DNA of 64,000 nt from Salinigranum rubrum (GTDB taxonomy: Archaea > Halobacteriota > Halobacteria > Halobacteriales > Haloferacaceae): contig NZ_CP026309.1 of NCBI RefSeq assembly GCF_002906575.1, positions 3,100,001 to 3,164,000 of the forward strand. Direction: 5' to 3'. The notes below the pieces were generated by a model. The model was not told the DNA's origin. It ran no database searches and saw only the letters and a list, made by a program, of their open reading frames with translations. The position numbers and the translations under genes are program-made. This document shows, piece by piece, positions 1 through 9,021 of this stretch. Numbering within the stretch: position 1 is the stretch's first letter; each line of letters starts with the position of its first letter.

Positions 1-1862
1 CGAACCCCTGCGGCGAGCAGCCGCTCGAAGAGTACGAGGCCTGCAACCTCGGCCACATCAACCTCTCGACCATCGCGGACCTCGACGCCCCCGACTGGCG
101 CGTCTGGTCCGAGGAGCACGCCGACGAGTACGACTCGCTCTCGGAGGCCGTCGACGCCTTCCTCGACGAGGCCATCGACACCGAGGAGTTCGACCACCGC
201 ATCGAACTCGGCACGCGCTTCCTCGAGAACGTGGTGACGATGTCGGACTTCCCGGTCGACAAGATCGAGAAGAAGGTCCGCGAGATGCGGAAGATCGGTC
301 TCGGCGTGATGGGGCTGGCGCAGCTGTACCTCCAGCTCGGGGTCCGGTACGGCTCCGACGAGGGCAACGAGGTCGCCCGCCAACTCATGACCCACATCAA
401 CCACGAGTCGAAGTGGGCCTCGCACGAACTCGCCGAGAGTCGAGGGAGCTTCGACGACTGGGCCGACTCGAAGTACGCTTCCCCGACCGAGTACCGCGAG
501 TGGTTCGAGCACCACACCGGTCTCTCCGCAGAGGAGTGGGCCGACGGCTTCCCCATCCGCAACCACAACACGACGACCATCGCGCCCACGGGGACGACGT
601 CGATGATCGGCAACACCTCCGGCGGGTGTGAGCCCATCTTCTCCGTCGCGTACTTCAAGAACGTCTCCGACGACGTCCAGGGCGACGAGATGCTCGTCGA
701 GTTCGACGACTACTTCCTTCGAGTCTTAGAGGCGAACGACATCGACGTGGAGACGGTCAAGTCCGAGGCCGTCGATCAGATGCAGAACAACGCGTTCGAC
801 GGCGTCGAGAGCCTCACGACGGTGCCCGACGCCATCGGCGAACTGTTCGTCGTCACCGCCGACCTGAGCGGGAAGGCACACGCCGCGGTGCAGTGCGCTT
901 GCCAGGAAGGGGTCGACTCGGCCATCTCGAAGACCTGCAACTTCCCGAACTCGGCCTCCAGAGAGGACATGGACGAGGTGTACCGGTACATCTACGACAA
1001 CGGCGGGAAGGGCGTCACCGTCTACCGCGACGGGACGCGCTCGAAGCAGGTCCTCACCACGAGGGCCAAAAACGCCGAGTTCGCCGACGACGAGGAGGCC
1101 GCGGAGGCCATCGTCGGTCAGATCGAGGAGGTCTTCGGCGGCATCGAGGGCTTCCTCGACAGCGAGGAGGTCCGCGCTCAACTCGAAGCCGACGTCGCGT
1201 CGCTGCTCGGCGGCAAACAGGAACTCGGCAAGAAGCGGCCGCGCCCCGATGTCTTGTACGGAGTGACCCAGCGCATCGACACCGGCTACGGGAAGCTCTA
1301 CGTCAACATCAACGAGGACGAACTCGGCAACCCCTTCGAACTGTTCGCCAACATCGGCAACTCGGGCGGGTTCACCGCCTCGTTCACGGAGGCGCTCGCG
1401 AAGACCATCTCCACGGCGCTCCGCTCGGGCGTCGATCCCGAGGAGATCGCGAGCGAACTCCAGGGGATTCGGTCGCCGAAGGTGGCCTGGGACAAGGGCG
1501 AGCAGATCAACTCCATCCCGGACGCCATCGGCACCGCGATGCGCCGCTACCTCGACGGCGAGATCGACAAGCAGTATCCCCAGCAGAAGAACCTCTCCGA
1601 ACTCGAAGCGGAGGCGCGCTCCCGCGAGGGCGAGGGTGAGCGTGAGGACACGAACGCGCGCGCCACCCCGGGCGAGACGGACGGGGGTGCAGCGGTCGCA
1701 CCGCCGGGTGAGGACCTAGCGGGTGCCGATGCGACGCAGGACGCCACCCAGGACCTCCTCGACGCGGGCGAGAGCCCCGAGTGTCCCGAGTGTGGCAACA
1801 TGACGCTGTACTTCTCCGAGGGCTGCAAGACCTGTGAGTCCTGTGGCTGGTCGGAGTGCTGA
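1..1862 (+). CDS. nrdJ: Adenosylcobalamin-dependent (class II) ribonucleotide reductase, 3' part
   Basis: Reduces ribonucleotides to deoxyribonucleotides using coenzyme B12. The frame is open to the left edge (first full codon at base 3), so the 5' end is missing and 619 residues are visible. The first of them read NPCGEQPL, the class II signature carrying the radical-site Cys and the catalytic Glu. Near visible residue 193 comes the conserved APTGTTSMIG segment, then SGGCEP. Residues about 413-520 (DVLYGVTQRIDTGYGK onward) look like a TSCPD domain. An acidic low-complexity linker leads to a Cys-rich tail (CPECG, then CKTCESCGWSEC) of the kind that re-reduces the active-site disulfide. No intein is seen in the visible part. 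A strong hairpin-T terminator follows the stop codon. Confidence 0.95.
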   Translation, partial: NPCGEQPLEEYEACNLGHINLSTIADLDAPDWRVWSEEHADEYDSLSEAVDAFLDEAIDTEEFDHRIELGTRFLENVVTMSDFPVDKIEKKVREMRKIGLGVMGLAQLYLQLGVRYGSDEGNEVARQLMTHINHESKWASHELAESRGSFDDWADSKYASPTEYREWFEHHTGLSAEEWADGFPIRNHNTTTIAPTGTTSMIGNTSGGCEPIFSVAYFKNVSDDVQGDEMLVEFDDYFLRVLEANDIDVETVKSEAVDQMQNNAFDGVESLTTVPDAIGELFVVTADLSGKAHAAVQCACQEGVDSAISKTCNFPNSASREDMDEVYRYIYDNGGKGVTVYRDGTRSKQVLTTRAKNAEFADDEEAAEAIVGQIEEVFGGIEGFLDSEEVRAQLEADVASLLGGKQELGKKRPRPDVLYGVTQRIDTGYGKLYVNINEDELGNPFELFANIGNSGGFTASFTEALAKTISTALRSGVDPEEIASELQGIRSPKVAWDKGEQINSIPDAIGTAMRRYLDGEIDKQYPQQKNLSELEAEARSREGEGEREDTNARATPGETDGGAAVAPPGEDLAGADATQDATQDLLDAGESPECPECGNMTLYFSEGCKTCESCGWSEC

Positions 1863-1866
1863 ACTG

Positions 1867-1918
1867 AACCGGTAAGAGGACGCGCGTTGCGCGTCTGGCG
1901 TCCGGTTTCGCGTTTTTT
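1867..1918 (+). terminator. Hairpin plus T-run terminator after nrdJ
   Basis: An outer stem AACCGG (1867-1872) pairs with CCGGTT (1902-1907). An inner stem GACGCGC (1879-1885) pairs with GCGCGTC (1889-1895) around a GTT loop. Six T follow at 1913-1918. It sits directly after the nrdJ stop and before the convergent spondin-domain gene. Confidence 0.7.
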
Positions 1919-1936
1919 ATGGCGTTCGTCGCGACG

Positions 1937-2710
1937 TCAGGCGATCCGTTCGACCACCAGCGACGCGGCGGGTTCGGGCCAGTCGAACGCCTCGGGAACG
2001 TCGCCGACGCCGGAGATACCGGGGTGGGGCGTGATGACGCCGTCTTCGGCGAGGTCCGGGTCGCTCATCCCGGTGCCGTCGACGCCCCTGTTCTCGCCGG
2101 TGAGCGCCTGCGCGGGCGGGACCAGGTCGGCGAACATCTCGGTGTTCATCTCCGTGCCGGCGTCGTACCCCTGCGGGTAGTACGTGACCGAGGAGTTCCG
2201 CTGAATGGGGAGCGGCACGGTGTCGAGGCCGACGAACCCGTCGTTCGTCGCGACGAGCATCGAGATGAACGACAGGTACCGGGCGCTGGGGTCCGCCTCG
2301 AGGTGGAGTTCGGCGTAGTGTGAGAAGCCGGTGTCGCCGGGGTCGCTCGCTGGGACGAGCGGGGCGTCGCCGACGGCCGCGCCGCGGATGTCGTCGGTCG
2401 ACGCGATGAGGTCCGAGAGCGGCCCGAGGTTGCCGTTCTCGGCGATTTCCTGGACCGCGACGTTCGCGGGATCACCGACGGAGAACACCTCGACGGTCGG
2501 GCGGTGGAGCGCGACGGCGGGCGGCGTAAAGGGCTGGTACGGGGTGAGGTTGGCGACGGTGACGCGGTAGCGCCACGGGTTACCCTGGGCCTGACCGCCC
2601 TCCTGCTGCTGTGCGAGCGCCGTGCCGCCGAGGGCGAGGCCGCCGACCGCGGCGCCGGTGGCCGCGAGGAACGCTCTGCGCGACGTCGGGAGTCGAGAGT
2701 CTGTTGGCAT
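1937..2710 (-). CDS. Tat-exported spondin-domain protein
   Basis: A 257-residue protein beginning MPTDSRLPTSRRAFLAATG. SRRAFL followed by an Ala/Gly-rich hydrophobic stretch is a twin-arginine signal, so export in folded form is likely. The ATG at 2710 is chosen because it places this signal at the N-terminus; a longer frame upstream adds an unrelated 27 residues. The mature part (YRVTVANLTPYQPFTPP near residue 48, then a segment ending SFISMLVATNDGFVGLD) matches the spondin_N fold found in many secreted haloarchaeal and bacterial proteins. Conserved Asp and Glu residues in that fold can bind metal. No membrane anchor is visible, so it is probably secreted or loosely cell-associated. Its role is unknown. 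It converges with nrdJ. Confidence 0.75.
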   Translation of the reverse strand: MPTDSRLPTSRRAFLAATGAAVGGLALGGTALAQQQEGGQAQGNPWRYRVTVANLTPYQPFTPPAVALHRPTVEVFSVGDPANVAVQEIAENGNLGPLSDLIASTDDIRGAAVGDAPLVPASDPGDTGFSHYAELHLEADPSARYLSFISMLVATNDGFVGLDTVPLPIQRNSSVTYYPQGYDAGTEMNTEMFADLVPPAQALTGENRGVDGTGMSDPDLAEDGVITPHPGISGVGDVPEAFDWPEPAASLVVERIA

Positions 2711-2841
2711 GGTGTGCGACCGGAGAGGAGCGGGAGAGAGACATATCGATTTTTCAAGATTTGGGTCGACTTCACCCCCACTCTCTTCCAAATTTCAGCC
2801 CACCGACGTGACTGTCCGGCCGGGGCGGAACAGCCACCTGA

Positions 2842-3066
2842 CCCGTCGGCGTCGTCGACAGCCCGACGGGGTTTTACGTCGAGGACGACGGCGTCGGTAT
2901 CCCGGCAGCGGACCACGAGGCGGTGTTCGAGCGGGGGTACTCCAGCACCGGCGGAACCGGTCTCGGACTCCCGATCGTCGCGAGTATCTCCGAGGCTCAC
3001 GGCTGGGAGCTGACGGTGACGGACAGCGAGGACGGCGGCGTCCGGTTCGAGTTCACCGAGCGCTGA
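2842..3066 (+). pseudogene. Remnant of a histidine kinase (HATPase C-terminus)
   Basis: An open stretch after an in-frame stop (2839-2841) encodes the end of a haloarchaeal sensor kinase ATPase domain. The G1 box VEDDGVGIP, the G2 box GTGLGLPIV and the tail AHGWELTVTDSEDGG are all recognisable, and it ends at a normal stop. There is no start codon and no H-box, PAS or N-box upstream, because the opposite-strand spondin gene begins only about 130 bases away. It is therefore a 5'-deleted relic of about 74 codons rather than a small gene. The same domain ending occurs in the kinase at 9022-10499. Confidence 0.75.
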
Positions 3067-3115
3067 CCGACGAGTGCCAGATACACTGATATTCCTCCGG
3101 CGATGAACGTATGGT

Positions 3116-4108
3116 ATGCAGCGAAGACAGGTCCTCGCTCTCCTGACCGCGCCGGCCACCGGCCTCGTGGCCGGGTGTAGTTCGGGCGATGGGTCCGAGA
3201 CGCCGACCGCAACCGCGACATCGACCGCGACCGGGACCGAAACTCCGACCGCGACGGAGACGTCGACCCCGACCGAGACCGAAACCCCGACCGCGACGGA
3301 GACGGCGACGCCGGGCGGGCCGGAGCGGGAGGGGAACGCCGCGATTGCGGAGGTGGAGAAGACGCTCAACGCCGTCGTCGCGACGTACGGCGGGGCCGAC
3401 AGCGACAGTCTCCTGGGGGCGGACGCGTCCTCGACGGACTTTCCGAGCCGGCGGATCGACGACGCGCTCGACGAGGCCGAGGGCGAACTGGAGGTCGCCC
3501 GCGAACGGGCGGTGACCCGAGAACAGGAGCGGACCGTCGAACGGCTCGCCGTCACCATCCGTTTCCTCGACCTGGCGACGCGGATCCAGATCGCGCTCAA
3601 CAACGCGTACTTCGCGCTGGACCGTGCCCGGGCCGAGCTAAGCCGCGAGGACGGGAGTGCGGCCCGTGACAACCTCCAGCGGATGGCGAACGAGCGGGCT
3701 GTCGCCGTGCCGATTCTCGAGCGACTGCGCACCGAGACCGACGCGGCGAGCGTCAGCGTCATCGACCGGATCGACACCGCGACCTACGAGGCGAAGGTGG
3801 CGCAGTTCGCCGCCGAAATCGCGGTGATGGGACGGATCCGCTCGCGAGCGGAGACGCTGAGTCGGGCCGTCGACCGCCTGCAGACGGCGCGGCAACAGGA
3901 GGCCAACAACTCCGACAGCGCGGCGGAGACGGCCAGCGACGCCGCCGACGAACTCGAGAGCGTCGAGACGGCGCTCCGGAGCCTCCTCGACGAATTCGGC
4001 GACGACGCGGCCTCTCTACGGCCCCTCACGACACAACTCGCCGAGATGGCCGCGACGAAAGCACGGGACGCACAGGAGATTGCCGGGGAAACCACGTCGA
4101 CCGAGTGA
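3116..4108 (+). CDS. Lipoprotein with Thr/Glu-rich linker and helical domain
   Basis: A 330-residue protein starting MQRRQVLALL and followed by the lipobox LVAGC at about residues 17-21, so it should be lipid-anchored on the outer face of the membrane. Residues about 28-66 are a TPTATET-type low-complexity linker, common in haloarchaeal surface lipoproteins and a likely glycosylation site. The remaining 260 residues are Ala/Arg/Glu-rich and look almost entirely alpha-helical with heptad-like spacing (for example AIAEVEKTLNAVVATY and RIQIALNNAYFALDRARAEL). No family is recognised. It stands alone, reading away from the kinase remnant. Confidence 0.75.
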   Translation: MQRRQVLALLTAPATGLVAGCSSGDGSETPTATATSTATGTETPTATETSTPTETETPTATETATPGGPEREGNAAIAEVEKTLNAVVATYGGADSDSLLGADASSTDFPSRRIDDALDEAEGELEVARERAVTREQERTVERLAVTIRFLDLATRIQIALNNAYFALDRARAELSREDGSAARDNLQRMANERAVAVPILERLRTETDAASVSVIDRIDTATYEAKVAQFAAEIAVMGRIRSRAETLSRAVDRLQTARQQEANNSDSAAETASDAADELESVETALRSLLDEFGDDAASLRPLTTQLAEMAATKARDAQEIAGETTSTE

Positions 4109-4212
4109 GGAGGATGAGAGGACACCGAGAAAACGAGGAACGAGACCGGTCGAAGCGTCGGGAGGCGCACGCGTACACACACCGGTCGGGTCGATCCGCC
4201 GATCCGCGACCC

Positions 4213-4557
4213 TCAGGCGTCGATGACGTCCGAGGGACGCTCGCGGCGTCGCACCACGTAGTAGACGAGCGCGGCGACTCCGACGAGCGCGAGGGTCAGA
4301 CCCTCGGGAGGCATGCCGGCGGCGACCGACTCCGCCGCCTGGCCGACGCCGATGGCGACGAGGACGAGTCCGGCGGCCAGCACCCAGGCGCGGCCGTCGC
4401 GTTTCGCGTCGGCGTACTGCCCGGACGCGATGAGCGCCATCGTCTGGCGGTGGTCGAGGTACAAGAGTGCGCCGACGAAGCCGGTGACGGCGAGGACGAC
4501 GAGCGTGAGGAAGCCGAACGCGGCGAGGTCGGTCAGCGGAGGGAGGGCGAACTGCAT
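4213..4557 (-). CDS. Small membrane protein
   Basis: A 114-residue protein with three hydrophobic spans (about residues 11-32, 59-79 and 86-102) separated by a charged loop, DHRQTMALIASGQYADAKR. The C-terminus is a positively charged VRRRERPSDVIDA. The loop is loosely reminiscent of small bacterial membrane proteins with a KMAMIEKG-type motif, but I do not assign a family. An A/T box about 30 bases upstream of the ATG supports this start with a very short leader. Confidence 0.6.
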   Translation of the reverse strand: MQFALPPLTDLAAFGFLTLVVLAVTGFVGALLYLDHRQTMALIASGQYADAKRDGRAWVLAAGLVLVAIGVGQAAESVAAGMPPEGLTLALVGVAALVYYVVRRRERPSDVIDA

Positions 4558-4582
4558 AGTCAGCTGTCACGTCGACGGTTCA

Positions 4583-4591
4583 GATAATAAA
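4583..4591 (-). promoter_or_regulatory. TATA-like box for the gene at 4213-4557
   Basis: On the minus strand the sequence reads TTTATTATC within an otherwise GC-rich spacer. It is centred about 30 bases upstream of the ATG at 4557, the spacing expected for an archaeal box A driving a nearly leaderless transcript. Confidence 0.5.
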
Positions 4592-4626
4592 GCCAGACTG
4601 AGGAGTGGTGACGCGGCACGGGGGCG

Positions 4627-5172
4627 TTAGTACCGGTAGCCGGCGTACGCGATGCCGACCGTCTGGCCGACGTTGACGAGCGTGAGGCCGGCGATGAAGG
4701 GGAGTCCGCTGCCCGACAGGAGCGGACCCAGAAAGTAGACGACCCAGCCGAGCACGCTGAGTGCGGCCGCCAGACGGTACACCGGAGGCCCCTCGTCCGG
4801 GGCGACGTTCCGGGCGGTGTAGACGTACGCCGCGGCGGGGACGAGCATCCACGCCGACAGCATCGCGGCGACGGGTTCGGTGTACGCCGGAGCGGCGACG
4901 AGCGCGGCCAGTCCGACGAGCGTGAAGCCGGTGCCGGTCACGAGGACGAGCTTCCACGCGTAGAGGACGCCCGAGCGCATCTCCGACCACGAGGCGGCGG
5001 TGAAGAGGACGAACACCGTCGTCATCACCACGTGGGCGACGAGGACCGTCTCGCGCGCGACGAGGTCGAGGTGGGCGGCGGTGACGAACGTCCACGCGAG
5101 CGGGACCAAGAAGACGGAGCCGTTCTTGCGGAGGCGACGGAACACGGTCGGTGAGAGGGAGAGGAAGGACAA
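4627..5172 (-). CDS. Multi-pass membrane protein, unknown function
   Basis: A 181-residue protein with about six hydrophobic segments (around residues 20-38, 45-62, 72-92, 100-118, 132-150 and 156-176) and short polar loops. The N-terminal tail is basic (FRRLRKNG). No catalytic or ligand motif stands out and I do not recognise the family. It precedes the 114-residue membrane protein on the same strand with about 70 bases between them, so co-transcription is possible, although the downstream gene has its own A/T box. Confidence 0.6.
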   Translation of the reverse strand: MSFLSLSPTVFRRLRKNGSVFLVPLAWTFVTAAHLDLVARETVLVAHVVMTTVFVLFTAASWSEMRSGVLYAWKLVLVTGTGFTLVGLAALVAAPAYTEPVAAMLSAWMLVPAAAYVYTARNVAPDEGPPVYRLAAALSVLGWVVYFLGPLLSGSGLPFIAGLTLVNVGQTVGIAYAGYRY

Positions 5173-5420
5173 GAGGGTGTCTCCGTCGTTTCGGATGCCT
5201 CTCGAACTACTGAGTCGTGGTCTCGGTGAAGTCTCGAAAGACGTGAGTGGAGCCGCGTGCGGGGTACGGTGGATGGGTTACCCGGTTGCGTCGAGGCGTC
5301 TGCGAACGCGATAACCGCGCGACACGATGACCGACGCACGGTCGACCGCCGAGACGGACATCCACTGTACTCCGCGCCCGCCCAAAAGCGGGGAAAGAAC
5401 GTCTTCCGAGAGCGCCCGGT

Positions 5421-5717
5421 TCACCGCATCGTGACGTACGTCAGGAAGCCGAGCGCGACCAGTTGGAGGCCCCTGAGCACCAGCACGGCCTCCTGGACGT
5501 GGGGGTCGCCCGAGTAGAAGCTCTGCATCGTGAAGAAGAAGTACAGCGCCAGGGCGTTCTCGACGAGCATCACGCCGCTGAACGCGACCAGCCCGAGCAC
5601 GAGCGGCGTCCGGAACGTCCGGTAGTTGCGGAGCCACACCACCGACAGGGCGGTGAGGAAGATGATGTTCACTGCCGCGAGAACGCTCGCCGCCTGTATC
5701 GTGGTTTCCATCGCCAT
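5421..5717 (-). CDS. Small membrane protein coupled to a winged-helix regulator
   Basis: A 98-residue protein with about three hydrophobic segments (residues 10-28, 38-62 and 76-96). It starts three bases after the stop of the winged-helix gene at 5721-5996, so the two form an operon. A second in-frame ATG lies two codons downstream (5711). Haloarchaea often pair an ArsR-like regulator with a small membrane protein of this kind. The partner function is unknown. Confidence 0.65.
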   Translation of the reverse strand: MAMETTIQAASVLAAVNIIFLTALSVVWLRNYRTFRTPLVLGLVAFSGVMLVENALALYFFFTMQSFYSGDPHVQEAVLVLRGLQLVALGFLTYVTMR

Positions 5718-5720
5718 TAG

Positions 5721-5996
5721 TTACTCCATGTGTTCGGTGATGCGCTCGAACGTCTCGCGGTTCTGTTCGAACCGGTCCGTGAGGAAGTAGAGCTTGCCGT
5801 ACTCGTTGCCGCCGCTCTCGACGATTGCGTGGTCTTCGAGCATGTCGAGGTGGTGGCGGACGGTCTTGTAGCTCACGTCGAGCTCCTCCGCGAGTTTGTT
5901 CGCGTTGCGTGGGCGCTCCGACAGCGCTCGGATGAGGCGGACGCGGTTCTCACCGCCCCGCGTCGCCGTGAGTAGATACCAGAGCGCCTTCTCCAT
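5721..5996 (-). CDS. Winged-helix (ArsR-like) transcriptional regulator
   Basis: A 91-residue DNA-binding protein. The helix-turn-helix is clear: NRVRLIRALSERPRNANKLA leads into EELDVSYKTVRHHLDMLED, and a wing with GGNEYGKLYFLT follows. It belongs to the haloarchaeal ArsR-like group with a single wHTH domain and no metal-binding Cys, so the inducer is unknown. It is the first gene of a two-gene operon with the membrane protein at 5421-5717 and is plausibly autoregulatory. Confidence 0.8.
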   Translation of the reverse strand: MEKALWYLLTATRGGENRVRLIRALSERPRNANKLAEELDVSYKTVRHHLDMLEDHAIVESGGNEYGKLYFLTDRFEQNRETFERITEHME

Positions 5997-6026
5997 CTGA
6001 GGCTGGTGGGTTTTCTCACAGTCGAC

Positions 6027-7597
6027 TTATAATCTCCCAGGGTCGACCCGCTGGGAGACCCAGCCCGTCGGGCCGCGCGGGAACGCCCGCTGCTCCGTCT
6101 CCTCCTGAAGCGTGCCGGTCCCGTCGACGGCGAGGACGACAACCTCGTGCGGTTCGGTCGCGTCGTAGGTGTACTCCCACATGCGCCAGGCGTCCTCGGC
6201 TTCCTCCCGGAGGGACTCGCCGGTCTGTGCGTCGACCGCACCCGGGAGCGGCTCCGAGAGGGTCGCCTCGGTCCACGAGTCGCCGCCGTCGGTCGACACC
6301 TCCACGCGCTCGATGCCGCGGGTTCCCGCGTAGGCGTGGCCGCCGACCCGCACGCGGTCGCCGTCTCGCGACACCGAGTGGAGCTTCGCCACGGTGTTGA
6401 CGGGACCGGTGCCGTGCCAGCCGCGCTTCTCCCAGTAGCCGTCCATCTCTTCCTCTAAGACCTCGATTTCGGTGAGCCACTTCACGTTGATCTCCCCCAG
6501 TGCCCGGGGATGAGCGCCCGGACCGGATGGCCGTGCGCCCGCGGGAGCGGCTGACCGTTCATCCGGTAGGCGATGAAGCCGTTTCGCAGCGCCGACATCG
6601 GGAACTCCTCGTAGTAGTCGTCGGCGGCCCGGAGCATCACGCAGCACTCGTCGGGCAGGTCCGGGAGGAGTTCGGCGATGGGCACGCCCGTCCACAACGC
6701 GGTGTCGATCTTCTTGCCGTTGAGTCCGTCGCCGACACACTGCAGCGTGACGAAGCGGTGCTGGGCGGGGAGGCTCGTGATCCGGTCGTAGCTGAACTCC
6801 CGTTCTTCGTCGACGGCGCCGGTGAGACGGAGCGACCACCCGTCGGCCGAGAGGTCGGGGTCGACGCTGTTGATGTCGACCCGGTAGAAGTCCCGCGAGA
6901 CCAGCGGGTCGAGGTCAGGAAGGTCCAGCGTTCGGGCGGCCGCCGCCGCCAAGAGGCCGTCGACGACGGCGTCGGCCCCTCCCGCGTCACCCTCACCGGT
7001 CGTGTCGGTGCCGGACGCGCCGGCAGCGGTCCCCCCCGACGAGTCGGCGAGCGACGGCCGGGTGCCGAGGAAAGCGCTGGCGCCCGTGACCGCGGCGGCC
7101 GCCGCGACGGCCCGGAGGAAACCGCGGCGGTCGGGGGCCGTGTCGGCCGGGGCCGTCCCGACGTGGTGGGTCGACAGCGAGACGACGCCGGCACCGAGCG
7201 CCGCGCCGACCGCCGAGAGCGGGCCGCCGGTGAGCGCGAGGGTCACCGCACCCACCGCCAGCGCGGCGAGCGCGTGCGTCACCAGCGGGTCGGCACCGGT
7301 CGAGCGGGCGAGCGCCCGACTCCCGGCGGCGACGGCGGCGACGCCGACGACGCTGAGGGCGAGCGCGAGGACGAACCCGAGCGACTGACCGAGGCTCCCG
7401 AGCGTCAGGATGGCCCACGTGACGACGGCGTCGGGCGTCAGTGCCGTCACCCACGCGGCGACCGGCGCGGCGAGGAACGACGGGCGCGCCCCGACCGAGG
7501 CGTACGAACCGGCGACGGCACCGATCCCCACCGCGAGCGCGACGGCGGCTTCGAGCGCCCGACTCCCGAGCTTCGAAGGCGTCGAGTTGATCTCCAT
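6027..7597 (-). pseudogene. Sulfite-oxidase-like molybdopterin oxidoreductase, frameshifted
   Basis: With one base restored this is a 523-residue enzyme. The N-terminal 140 residues hold several membrane segments. A twin-arginine-like DRRGFLRAVAAAAAVTGAS element follows, then the molybdopterin domain with the cofactor-binding Cys in VTLQCVGDGLNGKK, and finally the dimerisation domain (VEVSTDGGDSWTEATL). The frame breaks in the segment RALIPGHWG: five C at 6494-6498 (G on the coding strand) should be six to continue as GEINVKWLTEIEV. The rest of the gene is intact, so a base-calling error or very recent mutation is likely. The ATG at 7597 is chosen because residues upstream of it are low-complexity. 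The substrate is unknown. Confidence 0.85.
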
Positions 7598-7734
7598 ACC
7601 CGTTGGTGGGAGCACACGGGGATATTCGTTGGCCGAACTCACCTCACACTCTCTTCCAAATCGGTACCAACTTCGGGGGACGCGAGCGGCGGAGAGGGGA
7701 AAGCGTCTTGGGCGGTGGGGTCGCCTCTTCGCGT

Positions 7735-7857
7735 ATGGACGCACCGATCAGAGGCCGCCCCTGTCCGCTCTGCGGTGCCTCGATGGACCACCGCCACTGC
7801 AAGTACGTCTGTCCCGAACACGGAGTCGTCTACGACTGCAGCGACACTTTCTGGTGA
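7735..7857 (+). CDS. Small zinc-finger protein (HVO_2523-like)
   Basis: A 40-residue microprotein starting MDAPIRGRPCPLCG. It has two Cys pairs or Cys/His clusters: CPLCG, then HCKYVCPEHGVVYDC. The spacing resembles a zinc-ribbon, and the ending YDCSDTFW is shared with the haloarchaeal family I know as HVO_2523, which also sits beside phytoene synthase. It lies 155 bases upstream of crtB in the same direction. The role is unknown; such microproteins often act in regulation or as accessory subunits. Confidence 0.7.
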   Translation: MDAPIRGRPCPLCGASMDHRHCKYVCPEHGVVYDCSDTFW

Positions 7858-7922
7858 GGCTCGGAACCTCCCGAACGGCGCCGAAATCGCGTGACACTCC
7901 CGAGAGCGAACGGCCTCAAGCG

Positions 7923-7930
7923 TTATATTA
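7923..7930 (+). promoter_or_regulatory. TATA box of crtB
   Basis: TTATATTA in a GC-rich spacer. It lies about 23 bases before an in-frame ATG at 7949 and 85 bases before the conserved crtB start at 8012. Either the transcript has a leader of about 60 bases, or the protein has a 21-residue N-terminal extension read from a leaderless mRNA. Confidence 0.5.
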
Positions 7931-8011
7931 GGAGAGTCCCTAGGCGGGATGTATTACGATGCCCTGCCGCCCGCGGAGTCACCGACTAACTACCCCGTCT
8001 GCTCGCACACC

Positions 8012-9001
8012 ATGGTAAACACACGACAGGTCGAACAGAGCAAACGAATCCAACAGCGGACAGGGAAGACGTTTCACCTCGCGACGCGACTGCTCCCCGA
8101 ACGGGTCAGACACCCCACCTACGTGCTGTACGCGTTCTTCCGCGTCGCGGACGAAGTCGTCGACACGGCCGACCCCGCACCACCCGACCAACAACGAGCG
8201 GAACTCGAACGACTCCGAGCGGAGGCGCTCGGGGAACGGGAGCCGACCGACCCAGTGCTCGCCGCGTTCTGTGAGGTTCGAGAGCGAAACGGCATCGCCG
8301 ACGAGGACGTCGAGGTGTTCGTCGACGCGATGCTCGCGGACATCGACAAGAGCCGGTACGAGACGTACGAGGAACTCGAAGCGTACATGAACGGCTCCGC
8401 CGCCGCCGTCGGGCGGATGATGACCGCCGTCATGGACGCGCCCGAAGGTGACCGCGCGCTCCCGCACGCGACGGCGCTCGGCGAGGCGTTCCAGATGTCG
8501 AACTTCCTCCGCGACGTCCGCGAGGACGTCGTCGAGCGCGACCGGGTCTACCTCCCGCAGGAGACGCTCCGTCGTCGCGGCGTCTCGGAAGAAGAGGTGA
8601 AGAACTTCGAGTTCTCCGAACGGTTCCGCGCCGTCATGGAGGACGAACTCGCCCGGACCGAGGAACTCTACCGGGAGGGCGTCACCGGCATCAAGTACCT
8701 CCCCGAGGACTGCCAGTTCGCCGTGCTGCTGGCGGCGGTGCTGTACGCGGACCACCACCGCGCCATCCGTCGGGTGGACTACGACGTGCTCTCGGCGACT
8801 CCCTCGCTGTCGACGCCGCGCAAGCTCTGGCTCCTCGCGCGGACGCGCCTCGCGTGGGCTCGGAGCCGCGACCCCGAGACGGTGTTCCGTCGGGTCAGCG
8901 TCGTCCCCTATCCGGGCGCTCACGCCACCCACGACCCGGACAGACGCCCCGGGAGCGGACGCGGCCACCGGTTCGCGGCGTGGGTCCGAAACCTCATCTG
9001 A
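8012..9001 (+). CDS. crtB: Phytoene synthase
   Basis: Joins two geranylgeranyl diphosphates head to head to give phytoene, the first committed step to C40 lycopene and C50 bacterioruberin. The 329-residue protein has both Asp-rich diphosphate-binding motifs: DEVVD near residue 50 and NFLRDVREDVVERD near residue 165, plus YCxxV-like helices typical of the squalene/phytoene synthase fold. The start MVNTRQVEQSKRIQQRTGK fits family members; an upstream in-frame ATG at 7949 would add 21 residues. The rest of the pathway (crtD-lyeJ-cruF) lies 1.6 kb away on the opposite strand. Confidence 0.93.
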   Translation: MVNTRQVEQSKRIQQRTGKTFHLATRLLPERVRHPTYVLYAFFRVADEVVDTADPAPPDQQRAELERLRAEALGEREPTDPVLAAFCEVRERNGIADEDVEVFVDAMLADIDKSRYETYEELEAYMNGSAAAVGRMMTAVMDAPEGDRALPHATALGEAFQMSNFLRDVREDVVERDRVYLPQETLRRRGVSEEEVKNFEFSERFRAVMEDELARTEELYREGVTGIKYLPEDCQFAVLLAAVLYADHHRAIRRVDYDVLSATPSLSTPRKLWLLARTRLAWARSRDPETVFRRVSVVPYPGAHATHDPDRRPGSGRGHRFAAWVRNLI

Positions 9002-9021
9002 GCGGGGCTCGCATCACGGAG

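Noticed and set aside
7949-8011. N-terminal extension of phytoene synthase from the ATG at 7949
   Set aside because: The 21 added residues are unlike the family; kept only as a possible leaderless alternative because of the TATA box spacing.
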